Shown here in pieces: positions 1 through 8,499 of a stretch of 64,000 nucleotides of DNA. The DNA comes from Spelaeicoccus albus (GTDB lineage: Bacteria; Actinomycetota; Actinomycetes; Actinomycetales; Brevibacteriaceae). Numbering within the stretch: position 1 is the first letter of the stretch; each line of letters begins with the position of its first letter. The stretch covers positions 310,001 through 374,000 of the forward strand of contig NZ_JACBZP010000001.1 in the NCBI RefSeq assembly GCF_013409065.1. The letters run 5' to 3'. The translations under genes and the position numbers were made by a program. The notes under the pieces were generated by a model. It did no database searches. It was not told the origin of the DNA and was given only the letters and a program-made list of their open reading frames with translations.

Positions 1-1268
1 GGTTCGGCTTCGGCACGGCGACGAGCGCCACGGCCGGCGCGACCGGCGGCGATGTCGTGCGCGGCCGCGTCGGCGAACACGAGTCCTTCGAGCAGCGAGT
101 TCGAGGCGAGCCGGTTGGCGCCGTGCACGCCGGTGCACGCGGTCTCGCCGACGGCGTAGAGCCCGGGCAACGAGGTTCGGCCCCGTTTGTCGGTGCGGAC
201 GCCGCCCATCCAGTAATGCGCGGACGGCGTGACGGGGATCGGGTGGCGGGCCCAGTCGAATCCATTGGCGCGGCACGCCGCATCGATGCCGGGGAATCGG
301 GCGGCAAGACGTGCGGCGCCGCCAAGTCGTCGGGCCAAGCCTGTCGCATCCAGCCTGGCCGGGCGCCCGTCCTGCGCGGCCATGGTTCGGGCGATTCCGC
401 GTGCCACGACGTCCCGCGGAGCAAGTTCGGCATCCGGATGCAGGCCCGTCATAAAACGACGTCCGGCCTCATCGACGAGAACCGCGCCCTCGCCGCGAAC
501 GGCTTCGGAGATGAGGAAATCCTGCCTGGCGGCAAGCGCCGTGGGGTGGAATTGGAAGAATTCGGCATCGGAGATCACGGCGCCGGCCCGCCACGCCGCA
601 GCAGTGCCGTCACCGGTGGCGACCGCCGGGTTCGTCGTGTGCGCATACAGCTGCCCGGCGCCGCCGCTGGCCAGCACGACGGCGTCCGCGGCAATGTCGC
701 GCCGCACGCCGTCCGGGCCGATCAGCCGAACGCCGGTCACCCGCGCGATGTCCGCCCCCGGGCGAGCCTCGGTGAGCAGATCGGCCACGAATGTGTGTTC
801 GTGGGTAGTGATTCCGGCTCGGCGTGCGCGCTCGAGCAGCGCCGTTTCGATGACGGAGCCCGTGGCATCGCCGCCGGCATGCACGATTCGGGCGCGGGAA
901 TGCGCGCCTTCTCGGCCACGGGCCAATGATTCGATACCGGACTCGATACCGGTAGCCGCCCGCCCACTCGCCCGGTCGAAGGCCACGCCGCTTTCGATCA
1001 GGTCGCGAACGAGCCGGGGGCCGTGAGTGCACAGGAACCGGACGGCGTCCGGATCGGCAAGCCCGGCGCCGGCGCTCAGCGTGTCGGCAACATGCGAATC
1101 GACGGTGTCGCCGGCGAACAATGCGGCGGCGATACCGCCTTGCGCGAACCGGGTGTTGCAGTCGGCGGCCGCGGATTTGGTGACGATAGCGATCGGCCCG
1201 GCGCCGAGTCGGCGGAGCGTGAGCGCCGCCGTCAGGCCGGCGATGCCGCTGCCGACAATGACGATCAT
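1..1268 (-). CDS. nadB: L-aspartate oxidase NadB (partial, 3' end outside window)
   Basis: Flavoprotein that oxidises L-aspartate to iminoaspartate, the first step of de novo NAD synthesis; NadA uses the product. About 422 N-terminal residues are in the window and the C-terminal part lies beyond position 1. The protein opens with an FAD-binding dinucleotide fold (VIVGSGIAGLTAAL) and carries the succinate dehydrogenase/fumarate reductase-type signatures RFAQGGIAAA, ASGGAGQLYAHTTNP and HYWMGGVRTD, then GANRLASNSLLEGLVF. The ATG at 1268-1266 overlaps the nadA stop as ATGA, so translation is probably coupled. Third gene of nrtR-nadA-nadB; nadC would be expected next, outside the window. Confidence 0.95.
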   Translation of the reverse strand, partial: MIVIVGSGIAGLTAALTLRRLGAGPIAIVTKSAAADCNTRFAQGGIAAALFAGDTVDSHVADTLSAGAGLADPDAVRFLCTHGPRLVRDLIESGVAFDRASGRAATGIESGIESLARGREGAHSRARIVHAGGDATGSVIETALLERARRAGITTHEHTFVADLLTEARPGADIARVTGVRLIGPDGVRRDIAADAVVLASGGAGQLYAHTTNPAVATGDGTAAAWRAGAVISDAEFFQFHPTALAARQDFLISEAVRGEGAVLVDEAGRRFMTGLHPDAELAPRDVVARGIARTMAAQDGRPARLDATGLARRLGGAARLAARFPGIDAACRANGFDWARHPIPVTPSAHYWMGGVRTDKRGRTSLPGLYAVGETACTGVHGANRLASNSLLEGLVFADAAAHDIAAGRAGRGARRRAEAE

Positions 1269-2530
1269 GGTGTGGTCGCCAGCATTCGCTCGAGCGCGCG
1301 GGTGGCCGGGATCGCGACGTCATCGCCGACGGAGATCTGGTTGATCACGCGGCCGCGAACAAGCGATTCGAGCACCCACGCCAGATAACCGGGGTGGATC
1401 CGGTACATCGTCGAACACGGGCACACCACCGGGTCCAGGCAGAAGATCGTGTGCTGCGGATTTTCCGAGGCGAGCCTGTTGACCAGGTTGATTTCGGTGC
1501 CGATGGCGAAGGTCGTCCCGGCCGGTGCCGCGGCGATGGCTTTTGTAATGTAGTCGGTCGAGCCCGATTCGTCCGCGGCGTCCACGACGGGCATCGGGCA
1601 TTCGGGGTGCACGATGACCCGTACGTTCGGGAACGTCTCGCGTGCCTTCTCTATCTGCCGGACCGTAAAGCGCTTGTGCACCGAGCAAAATCCGTTCCAC
1701 AAGATCACCTGCGCGTCGCGGAGCTGCTCGGGCGTCATCCCGCCCAGTGGCTTGTTCGGCATCCACAGCGGCATGCGCTCTTCCGGCACGCCCATGGCCT
1801 TGGCCGTATTGCGGCCGAGATGCTGGTCCGGGAAGAACAGCACGCGGCGTCCGCGCTCGAACGCCCAGTCAAGTACGGTGCGCGCATTGGACGATGTGCA
1901 GACGATGCCGCCGTGCCGTCCGCAAAATCCCTTGAGGGCAGCGGACGAGTTCATATAGGTCACCGGGATGACCGGGGCGAGGCCGTCGGCGTCCGGGCCC
2001 GCGCCAAGAGCGTCGTCGAGTTCCTGCCAGCATTGTTCCACCTGGTCGATATTCGCCATATCGGCCATCGAGCAGCCGGCGGCCAGGTTGGGCAGGATCA
2101 CCGACTGTTCGTCGCCCGAGAGCAGGTCGGCCGTTTCGGCCATGAAGTGCACGCCGCAGAACACTATTGCCTCGGCGTCGGGTTTGGCCCGTGCGGCGCG
2201 GGCCAGTTGGAATGAATCGCCGACGAAATCGGCGTACTGCACGACCTCGTCGCGTTGATAGAAGTGGCCGAGGACGACGGCCCGGTCGCCGAGCGTGCGT
2301 TTTGCCGCGCGAATGCGGGAGTCAAGCTCGGCTGCGGTCGCCTGCTTGTATTCGCTGGGCAGCGCGCCTTGCCGCGGTGCCGCGGCCGGAATCGGGTCGG
2401 CCGCGGAGGCGCCGGGACCGTATCCGGGCATCGAGTCGAATGCCCACGTGTCTTTTTCCAGGCCGGAGTCGCAGTTCTCGCCGGCGCCGCCGGCGGCCAT
2501 GAGCTTCAATTTTTCGTCAATGGATGTCAT
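1265..2530 (-). CDS. nadA: Quinolinate synthase NadA
   Basis: Condenses iminoaspartate with dihydroxyacetone phosphate to quinolinate on a [4Fe-4S] cluster. The 421-residue protein is of the long actinobacterial type with a roughly 60-residue N-terminal extension. Candidate cluster cysteines are seen in CGVHFMAE (Cys125), GIVCTSSNA (Cys211) and VVCPCSTMYRIHPGYL (around Cys370). Other NadA motifs are VVLGHFYQRDEV, YADFVGDSF and FFPDQHLGRNTA. The gene overlaps nrtR upstream and nadB downstream by ATGA junctions, so all three form one tightly coupled operon, probably controlled by NrtR and NAD metabolites. Confidence 0.97.
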   Translation of the reverse strand: MTSIDEKLKLMAAGGAGENCDSGLEKDTWAFDSMPGYGPGASAADPIPAAAPRQGALPSEYKQATAAELDSRIRAAKRTLGDRAVVLGHFYQRDEVVQYADFVGDSFQLARAARAKPDAEAIVFCGVHFMAETADLLSGDEQSVILPNLAAGCSMADMANIDQVEQCWQELDDALGAGPDADGLAPVIPVTYMNSSAALKGFCGRHGGIVCTSSNARTVLDWAFERGRRVLFFPDQHLGRNTAKAMGVPEERMPLWMPNKPLGGMTPEQLRDAQVILWNGFCSVHKRFTVRQIEKARETFPNVRVIVHPECPMPVVDAADESGSTDYITKAIAAAPAGTTFAIGTEINLVNRLASENPQHTIFCLDPVVCPCSTMYRIHPGYLAWVLESLVRGRVINQISVGDDVAIPATRALERMLATTP

Positions 2531-3252
2531 GAGGCAGTGCTCCCTTGGGCTAGTTCGGGCTTATAGCGGTAGAGGCGCGGCGGTCGGTGCCGGGCGCCGG
2601 CAAGTACCTGATCGGTTTCGATGAGTGTGTTCGAGGCAAGCATTTGGCGGCGAAAGTTGGCCGGATCCAGCCGGCGGCCGATGACGCTTTCGTAGACCTC
2701 GCGCAGCTGGGCGAGCGTGAATGTGTCCCCCAGAAAGTTTTGCGCGATGCGGCTGTATTCCATTTTGTTGCGCAGCCGCCAGACTGCGTAGTCCACGATG
2801 TCGCGGTGGTCAAAGGCGAGTTCGGGCAGATTGCCGGTGCGGAACCATCGCACGTTGTCGCCGGTGACTGCCTTGTCGGCTTCGACGGGCCGCACCAGCG
2901 CCCAGTACACGATCGACACGACGCGCAGGTCCGGTGATCTGTCGGTGCCGCCGAACGCGTAAAGCTGTTCGAGATAGTTCGGCGTCATGTCCGTGGTTTC
3001 GTGCAAATTGCGCCGGGCTGCCGCTTCCAGGGATTCGTTCCACGCAATCGGGCCGCCGGGGAGCGCCCACGTGTTCCGGTACGGCTCGCGAATGCGCCGA
3101 ACCAGCGGAAGCCACAGCGTCGCGCCGTCGGCGGTCGACTCGTCGTCCGCGGAGTTTCCCGCACCGGCGCTCAGGGCGAAGACGACCGTCGAGATCGCCA
3201 ACGACGGCGGGTCAAACCGTCGTTCGCTGACATTTGCCATCGGAGCGGGCAT
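2527..3252 (-). CDS. nrtR: Nudix-related transcriptional regulator NrtR/NdnR-like, NAD operon repressor
   Basis: The 241-residue protein has an N-terminal Nudix domain and a C-terminal winged-helix region (about residues 155-235). The Nudix box (residues 66-88) is degenerate: it keeps the glycine, the first glutamate and the arginine, but the REXXEE core reads RNLHET. This is typical of NrtR proteins, which sense ADP-ribose or related NAD metabolites rather than hydrolyse them. NrtR/NdnR regulators are known to repress nadABC operons in actinobacteria, and here the gene is first in the operon with nadA and nadB. A perfect palindrome 44 bp upstream is a candidate operator. A catalytically active Nudix hydrolase is the less likely alternative. 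Confidence 0.85.
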   Translation of the reverse strand: MPAPMANVSERRFDPPSLAISTVVFALSAGAGNSADDESTADGATLWLPLVRRIREPYRNTWALPGGPIAWNESLEAAARRNLHETTDMTPNYLEQLYAFGGTDRSPDLRVVSIVYWALVRPVEADKAVTGDNVRWFRTGNLPELAFDHRDIVDYAVWRLRNKMEYSRIAQNFLGDTFTLAQLREVYESVIGRRLDPANFRRQMLASNTLIETDQVLAGARHRPPRLYRYKPELAQGSTAS

Positions 3253-3295
3253 GGGCCGACTTTCGGTTGCGGGATTGCGTGTGACATCGCGTTAA

Positions 3296-3308
3296 AGTCA
3301 TAATGACT
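3296..3308. promoter_or_regulatory. Candidate NrtR operator: perfect palindrome upstream of nrtR-nadA-nadB
   Basis: AGTCAT-A-ATGACT is a perfect inverted repeat of 6-bp arms around one base, 44 bp before the nrtR start and lying in an AT-richer stretch of otherwise GC-rich DNA. Its placement fits an operator for the autoregulated NAD operon. Assignment to NrtR is inference from position and symmetry. Confidence 0.55.
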
Positions 3309-3367
3309 AGAACTCATGATACACCCGACGGGCCGAAGACGCCCCGTGTGCGCCGACAAGGGCCGCT

Positions 3368-4750
3368 CTAGTGTGCGTGCCCCCAACGGGCACCGTTGTC
3401 CCAGTAGCCCCGGATCTCCTCAAGACTTCGGCCCTTCGTCTCCGGGGCCAGTCGGAGCACGAAAATCCATGCGATGATCGACAACGCCATGAACGCGCCA
3501 AACGTCCACCCGCCTCCGGCCGAGTCGAGGGCGACCAAGAACACCTGCGCGACGATCAGGTTCGCCACCAGGTCGGACGTCAACAGCAACGACGACCCCG
3601 CACCGCGCAGCCTGGCCGGGAAACACTCCGATGCGTAGACCCACACCAACGAGCCGAGGCTGAAGTTGAAGGCCATGTTGAACACCATGATGCTGGCAAA
3701 CGCCAAGTACTGCCCCGCCCCGTCGAACGACCCGGTGACGAACAAGGCAGCCATCGCGCCGGCGGAGACGGCCATGGCCGCGACGCCGATCAACAGTGTC
3801 GGACGGCGTCCGGCCCGGTCGACGACGAAGAACGCCACAATCTCGGCGATAAAGGCAGCGACTTGGATGACTGCGCCGACCAATATGGCCTCGGTGATCG
3901 GCAAGCCGATGCTTTGGAAGATGATCGGCGCGTAGTAAATGATCGCGTTGATGCCGGTGATCTGCACCAGGAAACCGAACCCGATGACGAAGAAGGTCGC
4001 CTTGGCGAACCGCTTGGTGAAAAGCTCGCGCACCTTCCCGCTGCTACTTGCCAAGTCTTCGTCGATCTCGGCCAGGCGGGCATCGACGAGCTCCGGCGGT
4101 TCGATCTTGCGAAGAGCCGCGACGCCGCGTTCACGCAGACCCTTGAGAAGGTACCAGCGCGGCGTGTCGGGGAACCGCGCCAAGACGATCGCTATGCCGA
4201 ACGCCGGTACGCATGCGATGCCGAGCATGAATTCCCAGTTGCCGGAGAACGAAAAACCGTAGCCGACGAAATTCGCTGCGATGATGCCGATGGTCTGTGC
4301 AATTTGGAAACCGACGAGCAACGAGCCGCGTCTTTTCGACGGCGCGAATTCGGCGATGAACATCGGCGCCACGACGATCGACGTGCCAATGCACAACCCC
4401 ATGCACGTGCGCATGGGCAGCAGCCACCAGATTCCGACGGGGATAGCGCTGAGCAGCGCGAACACGCCGAATCCCAGGGCAATCAGCAGCATCATCTTCT
4501 TGCGGCCGATGGTGTCGGCCAATCGGCCGCCGACGATGGCGCCGACGATGCTTCCGAACACCGTGACGCTCGTCACGGCGCCCTGCATCGATGCCGATAA
4601 GTGGAACTGTTTGGTCAGGAAGGGCAATGCGCCGCTGATCGAGCCGTTATCGTACCCGTAGATCAGCCCGACTGTTGCAGCGACGATCGCCATGATCGTC
4701 GGAAACCGTGCGGAGAAAACCGTGCTCTCGGTCGTGCCGGTCGAACTCAA
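3368..4750 (-). CDS. Sugar porter family MFS transporter
   Basis: A 460-residue proton:sugar symporter of the sugar porter family (MFS), a 12-helix inner-membrane protein. Family signatures are present: GGRLADTIGRKKMM in loop 2-3, PDTPRWYLLKG after helix 6, VDRAGRRPTLL in loop 8-9 and PETKGRSLEEI after helix 12, along with QITGINAIIYYAP in helix 7, the sugar-binding region. The start is TTG at 4750, preceded by AAGGT at good spacing. Related proteins carry xylose, galactose, glucose or myo-inositol; the substrate cannot be told here. The gene stands alone between rlmB and nrtR. Confidence 0.88.
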   Translation of the reverse strand: MSSTGTTESTVFSARFPTIMAIVAATVGLIYGYDNGSISGALPFLTKQFHLSASMQGAVTSVTVFGSIVGAIVGGRLADTIGRKKMMLLIALGFGVFALLSAIPVGIWWLLPMRTCMGLCIGTSIVVAPMFIAEFAPSKRRGSLLVGFQIAQTIGIIAANFVGYGFSFSGNWEFMLGIACVPAFGIAIVLARFPDTPRWYLLKGLRERGVAALRKIEPPELVDARLAEIDEDLASSSGKVRELFTKRFAKATFFVIGFGFLVQITGINAIIYYAPIIFQSIGLPITEAILVGAVIQVAAFIAEIVAFFVVDRAGRRPTLLIGVAAMAVSAGAMAALFVTGSFDGAGQYLAFASIMVFNMAFNFSLGSLVWVYASECFPARLRGAGSSLLLTSDLVANLIVAQVFLVALDSAGGGWTFGAFMALSIIAWIFVLRLAPETKGRSLEEIRGYWDNGARWGHAH

Positions 4751-4840
4751 AACTTACCTTGATGCGTCGTGGATCGTGCGGGGGCCGTCTCCACACTACG
4801 CCGTCCCCGCGCGAGACTGTCGGCGGGTGGCTTGCTTCGG

Positions 4841-4900
4841 CGCCGGGGTCGTTTGTCCGCCACGGTGCCGAAAATGCGGCCCCGTCCGGGACAAACCGCA
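4841..4900 (-). terminator. Imperfect hairpin downstream of rlmB
   Basis: GTTTGTCC (4851-4858) pairs exactly with GGACAAAC (4889-4896), and flanking bases extend the stem with mismatches. It lies 17-76 bp past the rlmB stop and before the transporter gene, so it probably ends the cysS-rlmB transcript. No clear U-tract is seen. Confidence 0.45.
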
Positions 4901-4916
4901 CCGTAAGCAGCGAAAG

Positions 4917-5897
4917 CTACCGGGCCCGAATGCGCGAGACCTCGTAGAGCGCGACGGCGCCGGCGATACCGGCGTTGAGGGACTCGGTGGCCGAGTCGAT
5001 GGGGATGGACACGATTTGGTCGCAGGTCTGCGCGACCAGCCGGGCCAGGCCCTTGCCCTCCGAGCCGACGACTATCACGACGGGTTCGGCTCCCAGCTTG
5101 ATGTCGGGCAGCGACACGTCGCCGTCCCCGTCAAGGCCCAGCACGAACAACCCCTGGCTCTTGTACGCCTCCAGGGTGCGAGTGAGATTGCCGGCCTTGG
5201 CCACGGGGATGCGCGCTGCGGCCCCGGCCGCCGTCTTCCACGCGGACGCCGTCATGCTTGCGGCGCGCCGCTCCGGCACGACCACGCCGTGGCCGCCGAA
5301 CGCAGCGGTCGACCGGATGATGGCGCCCAGGTTCCGCGGATCGGTGATGCCGTCGAGCGCCACGATGAGCGGCGTTTCGCCTTTGTCCGCTGCCAATCCG
5401 GGCAGGTCGTCGGGATGCGCGTATTCGTACGGCGGGATCTGCAGTGCCAGGCCCTGGTGAAACGCGCCGTCGGTCAACCTGTCCAGGTCGACCTTCGACG
5501 CCTCGAGCAAGGCGATGCCGCGGCCCCCGGCCAAGCTGATCGCCTCTTTCACCCGGTCGTCGCTTTCCACCTTGTGCGCCACGTACAACGCCGTCGCCGG
5601 GATCTTTTCCCGCAATGCCTCGACTACCGAGTTCCGGCCGGCGATCACCTCGGTGGCCGTCGACCCGCGAGCTCCGCGCGATCCGCCGGAGCCGCGCCGG
5701 CGAGTATCGCGGGCCGGCTGCTTCTTCTTCGCGTCTTGCGCCCGCTTGTACGCGGGATGGTATTCGCGTTCTTCGGCCTTCGGCGTCGGCCCGCGGCCGG
5801 CCAGCGAGCGCCGCTTTTGACCGCCCGTGCCCTTTTGCGGGCCCTTCTTGGTCGAGGACTTGCGCACTGCCCCGGGGCGGGGTTTCTTAGGGCTCAA
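4917..5897 (-). CDS. rlmB: 23S rRNA (guanosine-2'-O-)-methyltransferase RlmB, SPOUT family
   Basis: TrmH/SpoU-family 2'-O-methyltransferase, 326 residues, predicted to modify 23S rRNA. The three SPOUT knot motifs are seen: [33 protein letters not shown] and [20 protein letters not shown]. The first ~85 residues are a basic, lysine/arginine/glycine-rich tail common in actinobacterial homologues, followed by the substrate-binding domain ([13 protein letters not shown]). The start is TTG, overlapping the cysS stop as TTGA, so it is translationally coupled to cysS. The cysS-rlmB pair is conserved in mycobacteria and streptomycetes. Confidence 0.93.
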   Translation of the reverse strand: MSPKKPRPGAVRKSSTKKGPQKGTGGQKRRSLAGRGPTPKAEEREYHPAYKRAQDAKKKQPARDTRRRGSGGSRGARGSTATEVIAGRNSVVEALREKIPATALYVAHKVESDDRVKEAISLAGGRGIALLEASKVDLDRLTDGAFHQGLALQIPPYEYAHPDDLPGLAADKGETPLIVALDGITDPRNLGAIIRSTAAFGGHGVVVPERRAASMTASAWKTAAGAAARIPVAKAGNLTRTLEAYKSQGLFVLGLDGDGDVSLPDIKLGAEPVVIVVGSEGKGLARLVAQTCDQIVSIPIDSATESLNAGIAGAVALYEVSRIRAR

Positions 5898-7312
5898 TTC
5901 ATGCCTTCCAGGGTGTACCTCGCGCCGTGCGGGGTGTCTTCGATGGTGATTCCGGCTGCCTTCAGCCTGTCACGGATTGCGTCGGCTGCCGCAAAATCCT
6001 TTGCCGCGCGTGCATCGGCCCGCGCCGTCAATTCGGCGCCGACCAGCGCGTCCAACGCGGCCTTGCCGGCGTCCGGGCCTCCGGACGACGCCCACGGCTC
6101 GTCGAGCGGGGAAAGGCCCAGCACCCGCAGCATGGCCAGAACATCGGAAAGCGCGGACGCCGCGTCGGCGCCCCTGCCGGCGTCCAGTGCCGTGTTGCCG
6201 GCGCGCACGCGCTCGTGCAGGACGGCCAGCGCGCTGGGGATGGACAAATCGTCGTTCATGGCTTTGGCGAACTCGTCCGGCACCGCACCGGCGGGCTCGG
6301 GAGCGTCGCCGGCGGGATCGGAAGCCCGCTCGATGAACGTCTCGATGCGTTCGAACGCGGCGCCGGCCTCGGCAAGCGCTTCCGGCGAGAAGTCGAGCGT
6401 CGACCGGTAGTGCGCGCTGCCGAGGTAATACCGCAGCACTATCGGTCGGCCGCCGGCCAGCAAGTCGGCCGCAAAGAGCGAATTACCCAGCGATTTCGAC
6501 ATCTTGTCGCCGCCGACGGTCAAGAGGCCGGCATGCATCCAGTAGTCGGCGAAATCGTCGCCGGCCGCACGGGACTGCGCTTGCTCGTTCTCGTGATGCG
6601 GGAAACGCAGGTCAAGCCCGCCGCCGTGAATGTCGAACCGCGGTCCGAGATATTTCGTTGCCATGGCGGAGCATTCGAGGTGCCAGCCGGGCCGTCCTCG
6701 CCCCCACGGCGTCGGCCAGGACGCCGTCGCGGGCTCGCCGTCCTTGTGGCCTTTCCACAACGCGAAATCGCGCGGATCCCGTTTGCCGGCCGGCCCGGCG
6801 TCCTCGGCCGGCTGCATGTCGGCCGGCGACTGATTGGTCAGCCGCCCATAGTCCGGCCAACTCGCGGCGTCGAAGTACACGTCCCCCGAGGAATCCTCGG
6901 CCGGATACGCGTGGCCCGCGTCGATCAGCCGTGCAATCAGCTCGACCATTTCGGTGACGTGGCCGGTGGCACGCGGTTCGTAGGTGGGCCTGGCCACCCC
7001 GAGGGCGTCATGCGCCGCGGTGAACTCCTGCTCGTACTTGTAGGCGTGCGCGAACCAGGGCCGGCCGGCCTCCGCCGCTTTGGCCAGGATCTTGTCATCG
7101 ATGTCCGTCACGTTGCGCACAAGCGTGACGTCGTAGCCGAGATAGCCGAGCCAGCGGGTCAATTGGTCGAACACGACTGCCGTGCGCAGGTGCCCGATAT
7201 GCGGTGAGCCCTGCACTGTGGCGCCGCACACGTACAGCCCTGCCTTGCCCGGCTCGCGGGGCACGAATTCGCGGACCTGACGGGTCTGAGTGTCATAAAG
7301 CGTGAATGTCAC
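5894..7312 (-). CDS. cysS: Cysteinyl-tRNA synthetase
   Basis: Charges tRNA-Cys with cysteine; class I synthetase of about 472 residues with zinc-dependent cysteine recognition. [10 protein letters not shown] is the HIGH motif (near residue 40), Cys29 in YVCGATVQ is a zinc ligand, and [11 protein letters not shown] is the KMSKS loop. The open frame continues upstream to 7834, but that part is antisense to the alarmone synthetase gene and lacks homology; GTG at 7312 gives the canonical start ([20 protein letters not shown]). A 58-bp divergent promoter region separates it from the plus-strand gene at 7371. In relatives cysS directly follows ispF; here they are 24 kb apart. Confidence 0.96.
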   Translation of the reverse strand: MTFTLYDTQTRQVREFVPREPGKAGLYVCGATVQGSPHIGHLRTAVVFDQLTRWLGYLGYDVTLVRNVTDIDDKILAKAAEAGRPWFAHAYKYEQEFTAAHDALGVARPTYEPRATGHVTEMVELIARLIDAGHAYPAEDSSGDVYFDAASWPDYGRLTNQSPADMQPAEDAGPAGKRDPRDFALWKGHKDGEPATASWPTPWGRGRPGWHLECSAMATKYLGPRFDIHGGGLDLRFPHHENEQAQSRAAGDDFADYWMHAGLLTVGGDKMSKSLGNSLFAADLLAGGRPIVLRYYLGSAHYRSTLDFSPEALAEAGAAFERIETFIERASDPAGDAPEPAGAVPDEFAKAMNDDLSIPSALAVLHERVRAGNTALDAGRGADAASALSDVLAMLRVLGLSPLDEPWASSGGPDAGKAALDALVGAELTARADARAAKDFAAADAIRDRLKAAGITIEDTPHGARYTLEGMN

Positions 7313-7370
7313 TGATCCAGGGTACCTGCGCAACCGGCTAGTGTGTCCGGAGTAGGGAAAGGACCGAGCC

Positions 7371-8480
7371 ATGAGCACACCGTGGGACGATCTCGACGAC
7401 CGGTCGCGACAGGCCGTTGACGCGAGCGTCGAGACGTTTGCGCGGATCCGCCCGGCGTTGGACGCAGTGCGGCAGGACGCCGAGGCGAGACTGCGCGACG
7501 CGTTCGCCGGATCCGATCTGGTGCCGTTGTTCTTCTCCAGCCGCACCAAGTCCGTCGAATCGTTCCGGGCCAAGGCCTCGCGCACGGAGCCGGGCCAATC
7601 CGGCGACGGGCCGCCAACACTTGTTTTCCCGAAACCGCTCGCACAAATCGCCGATCTGGTCGGCGTGCGCGTGATCACGACATTGCCGGAGGAGAACAGC
7701 AGTGCCGCGAACCTGATCAAACGGCAGCGCTCGCAATTCGATTGCCGTAGCGACCGCGAGAAGGACATCGGCTCGATCGAGTCGGGCACGTACGGGTATT
7801 CAAGCCGCCATCTGATCCTGCGCACTATCCACAACGACGTCGTCCGGGAATTCCAGCGTCAGCTCGAACCGGACGCGAAGCCGACCGGCAACTACGCGTT
7901 CGAGGTGCAAATCCGCACCATCTTCGCGCACGCCTGGTCGGAGATCGAGCATGATATCCGGTTCAAGGCCGACGATCCGCGCGCGTGGAGCCCGCATTTC
8001 GACCGCCAGTTCACTGCGACGGCGGCAATGCTCGAATCGGTCGAGCACGCGTTCTCCGACTTGAACGAGAATTACAACCGGGTGCGCAGCTACTGGGATC
8101 CGGACGGCGAGGGCGCCGCCCCGCTGACTGCCGAACGGATCCGCGAGGTGTGGCAAACACTGTTGCCGCACGTCGACCGCAAGTCCCGGGACGACTGGGC
8201 ATGGGCAATTGAGCTGCTCGACGCGCACGGCATCGACACCACGCTGGGGCTGGTCGAGCTCTTGCAGGCCGACGCGATCTCGGATGTGCGCAAAGCGCTC
8301 GAGCACAGGTACTCCCCCGGGCCGGACCGGCTGCTCGACGACTTGCTGTTGTGGCGGTTCGGCACCGACCACATCGATGCGACGGCCGAGCCGGCCGGCG
8401 CCGATTCGACGCCGCGGCGCGACAGTTTGCAGCGCCGGCTGGCGCAAATGCGCCGCTACCGCGACCAGCAGCCCGAATAA
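7371..8480 (+). CDS. RelA/SpoT-domain (p)ppGpp synthetase-like protein
   Basis: A 369-residue protein with a RelA/SpoT synthetase domain (about residues 50-205) but no HD hydrolase, TGS or ACT domain, so it resembles a small alarmone synthetase with a long C-terminal helical extension. Synthetase motifs are intact: [13 protein letters not shown] (residues 56-68), DLVGVRV (95-101), YGYSSRH (141-147) and [19 protein letters not shown] (177-195), which include the ATP- and GTP-binding basic residues and the catalytic glutamate. It would make (p)ppGpp from GTP/GDP and ATP. It is divergent from cysS. The C-terminal 160 residues are not recognised. Loss of activity cannot be excluded from sequence. 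Confidence 0.8.
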   Translation: MSTPWDDLDDRSRQAVDASVETFARIRPALDAVRQDAEARLRDAFAGSDLVPLFFSSRTKSVESFRAKASRTEPGQSGDGPPTLVFPKPLAQIADLVGVRVITTLPEENSSAANLIKRQRSQFDCRSDREKDIGSIESGTYGYSSRHLILRTIHNDVVREFQRQLEPDAKPTGNYAFEVQIRTIFAHAWSEIEHDIRFKADDPRAWSPHFDRQFTATAAMLESVEHAFSDLNENYNRVRSYWDPDGEGAAPLTAERIREVWQTLLPHVDRKSRDDWAWAIELLDAHGIDTTLGLVELLQADAISDVRKALEHRYSPGPDRLLDDLLLWRFGTDHIDATAEPAGADSTPRRDSLQRRLAQMRRYRDQQPE

Positions 8481-8499
8481 GGGGCTGCGCCGAACGACT

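Noticed and set aside
4692-6410. Long plus-strand open frame of 572 codons opposite the sugar transporter, rlmB and cysS.
   Set aside because: It is antisense to three well-supported genes, has arginine- and glycine-rich shadow composition and shows no recognisable domain.
7313-7834. N-terminal extension of the cysS frame to 7834.
   Set aside because: CysS homology begins at GTG 7312, and the extension is antisense to the alarmone synthetase gene.
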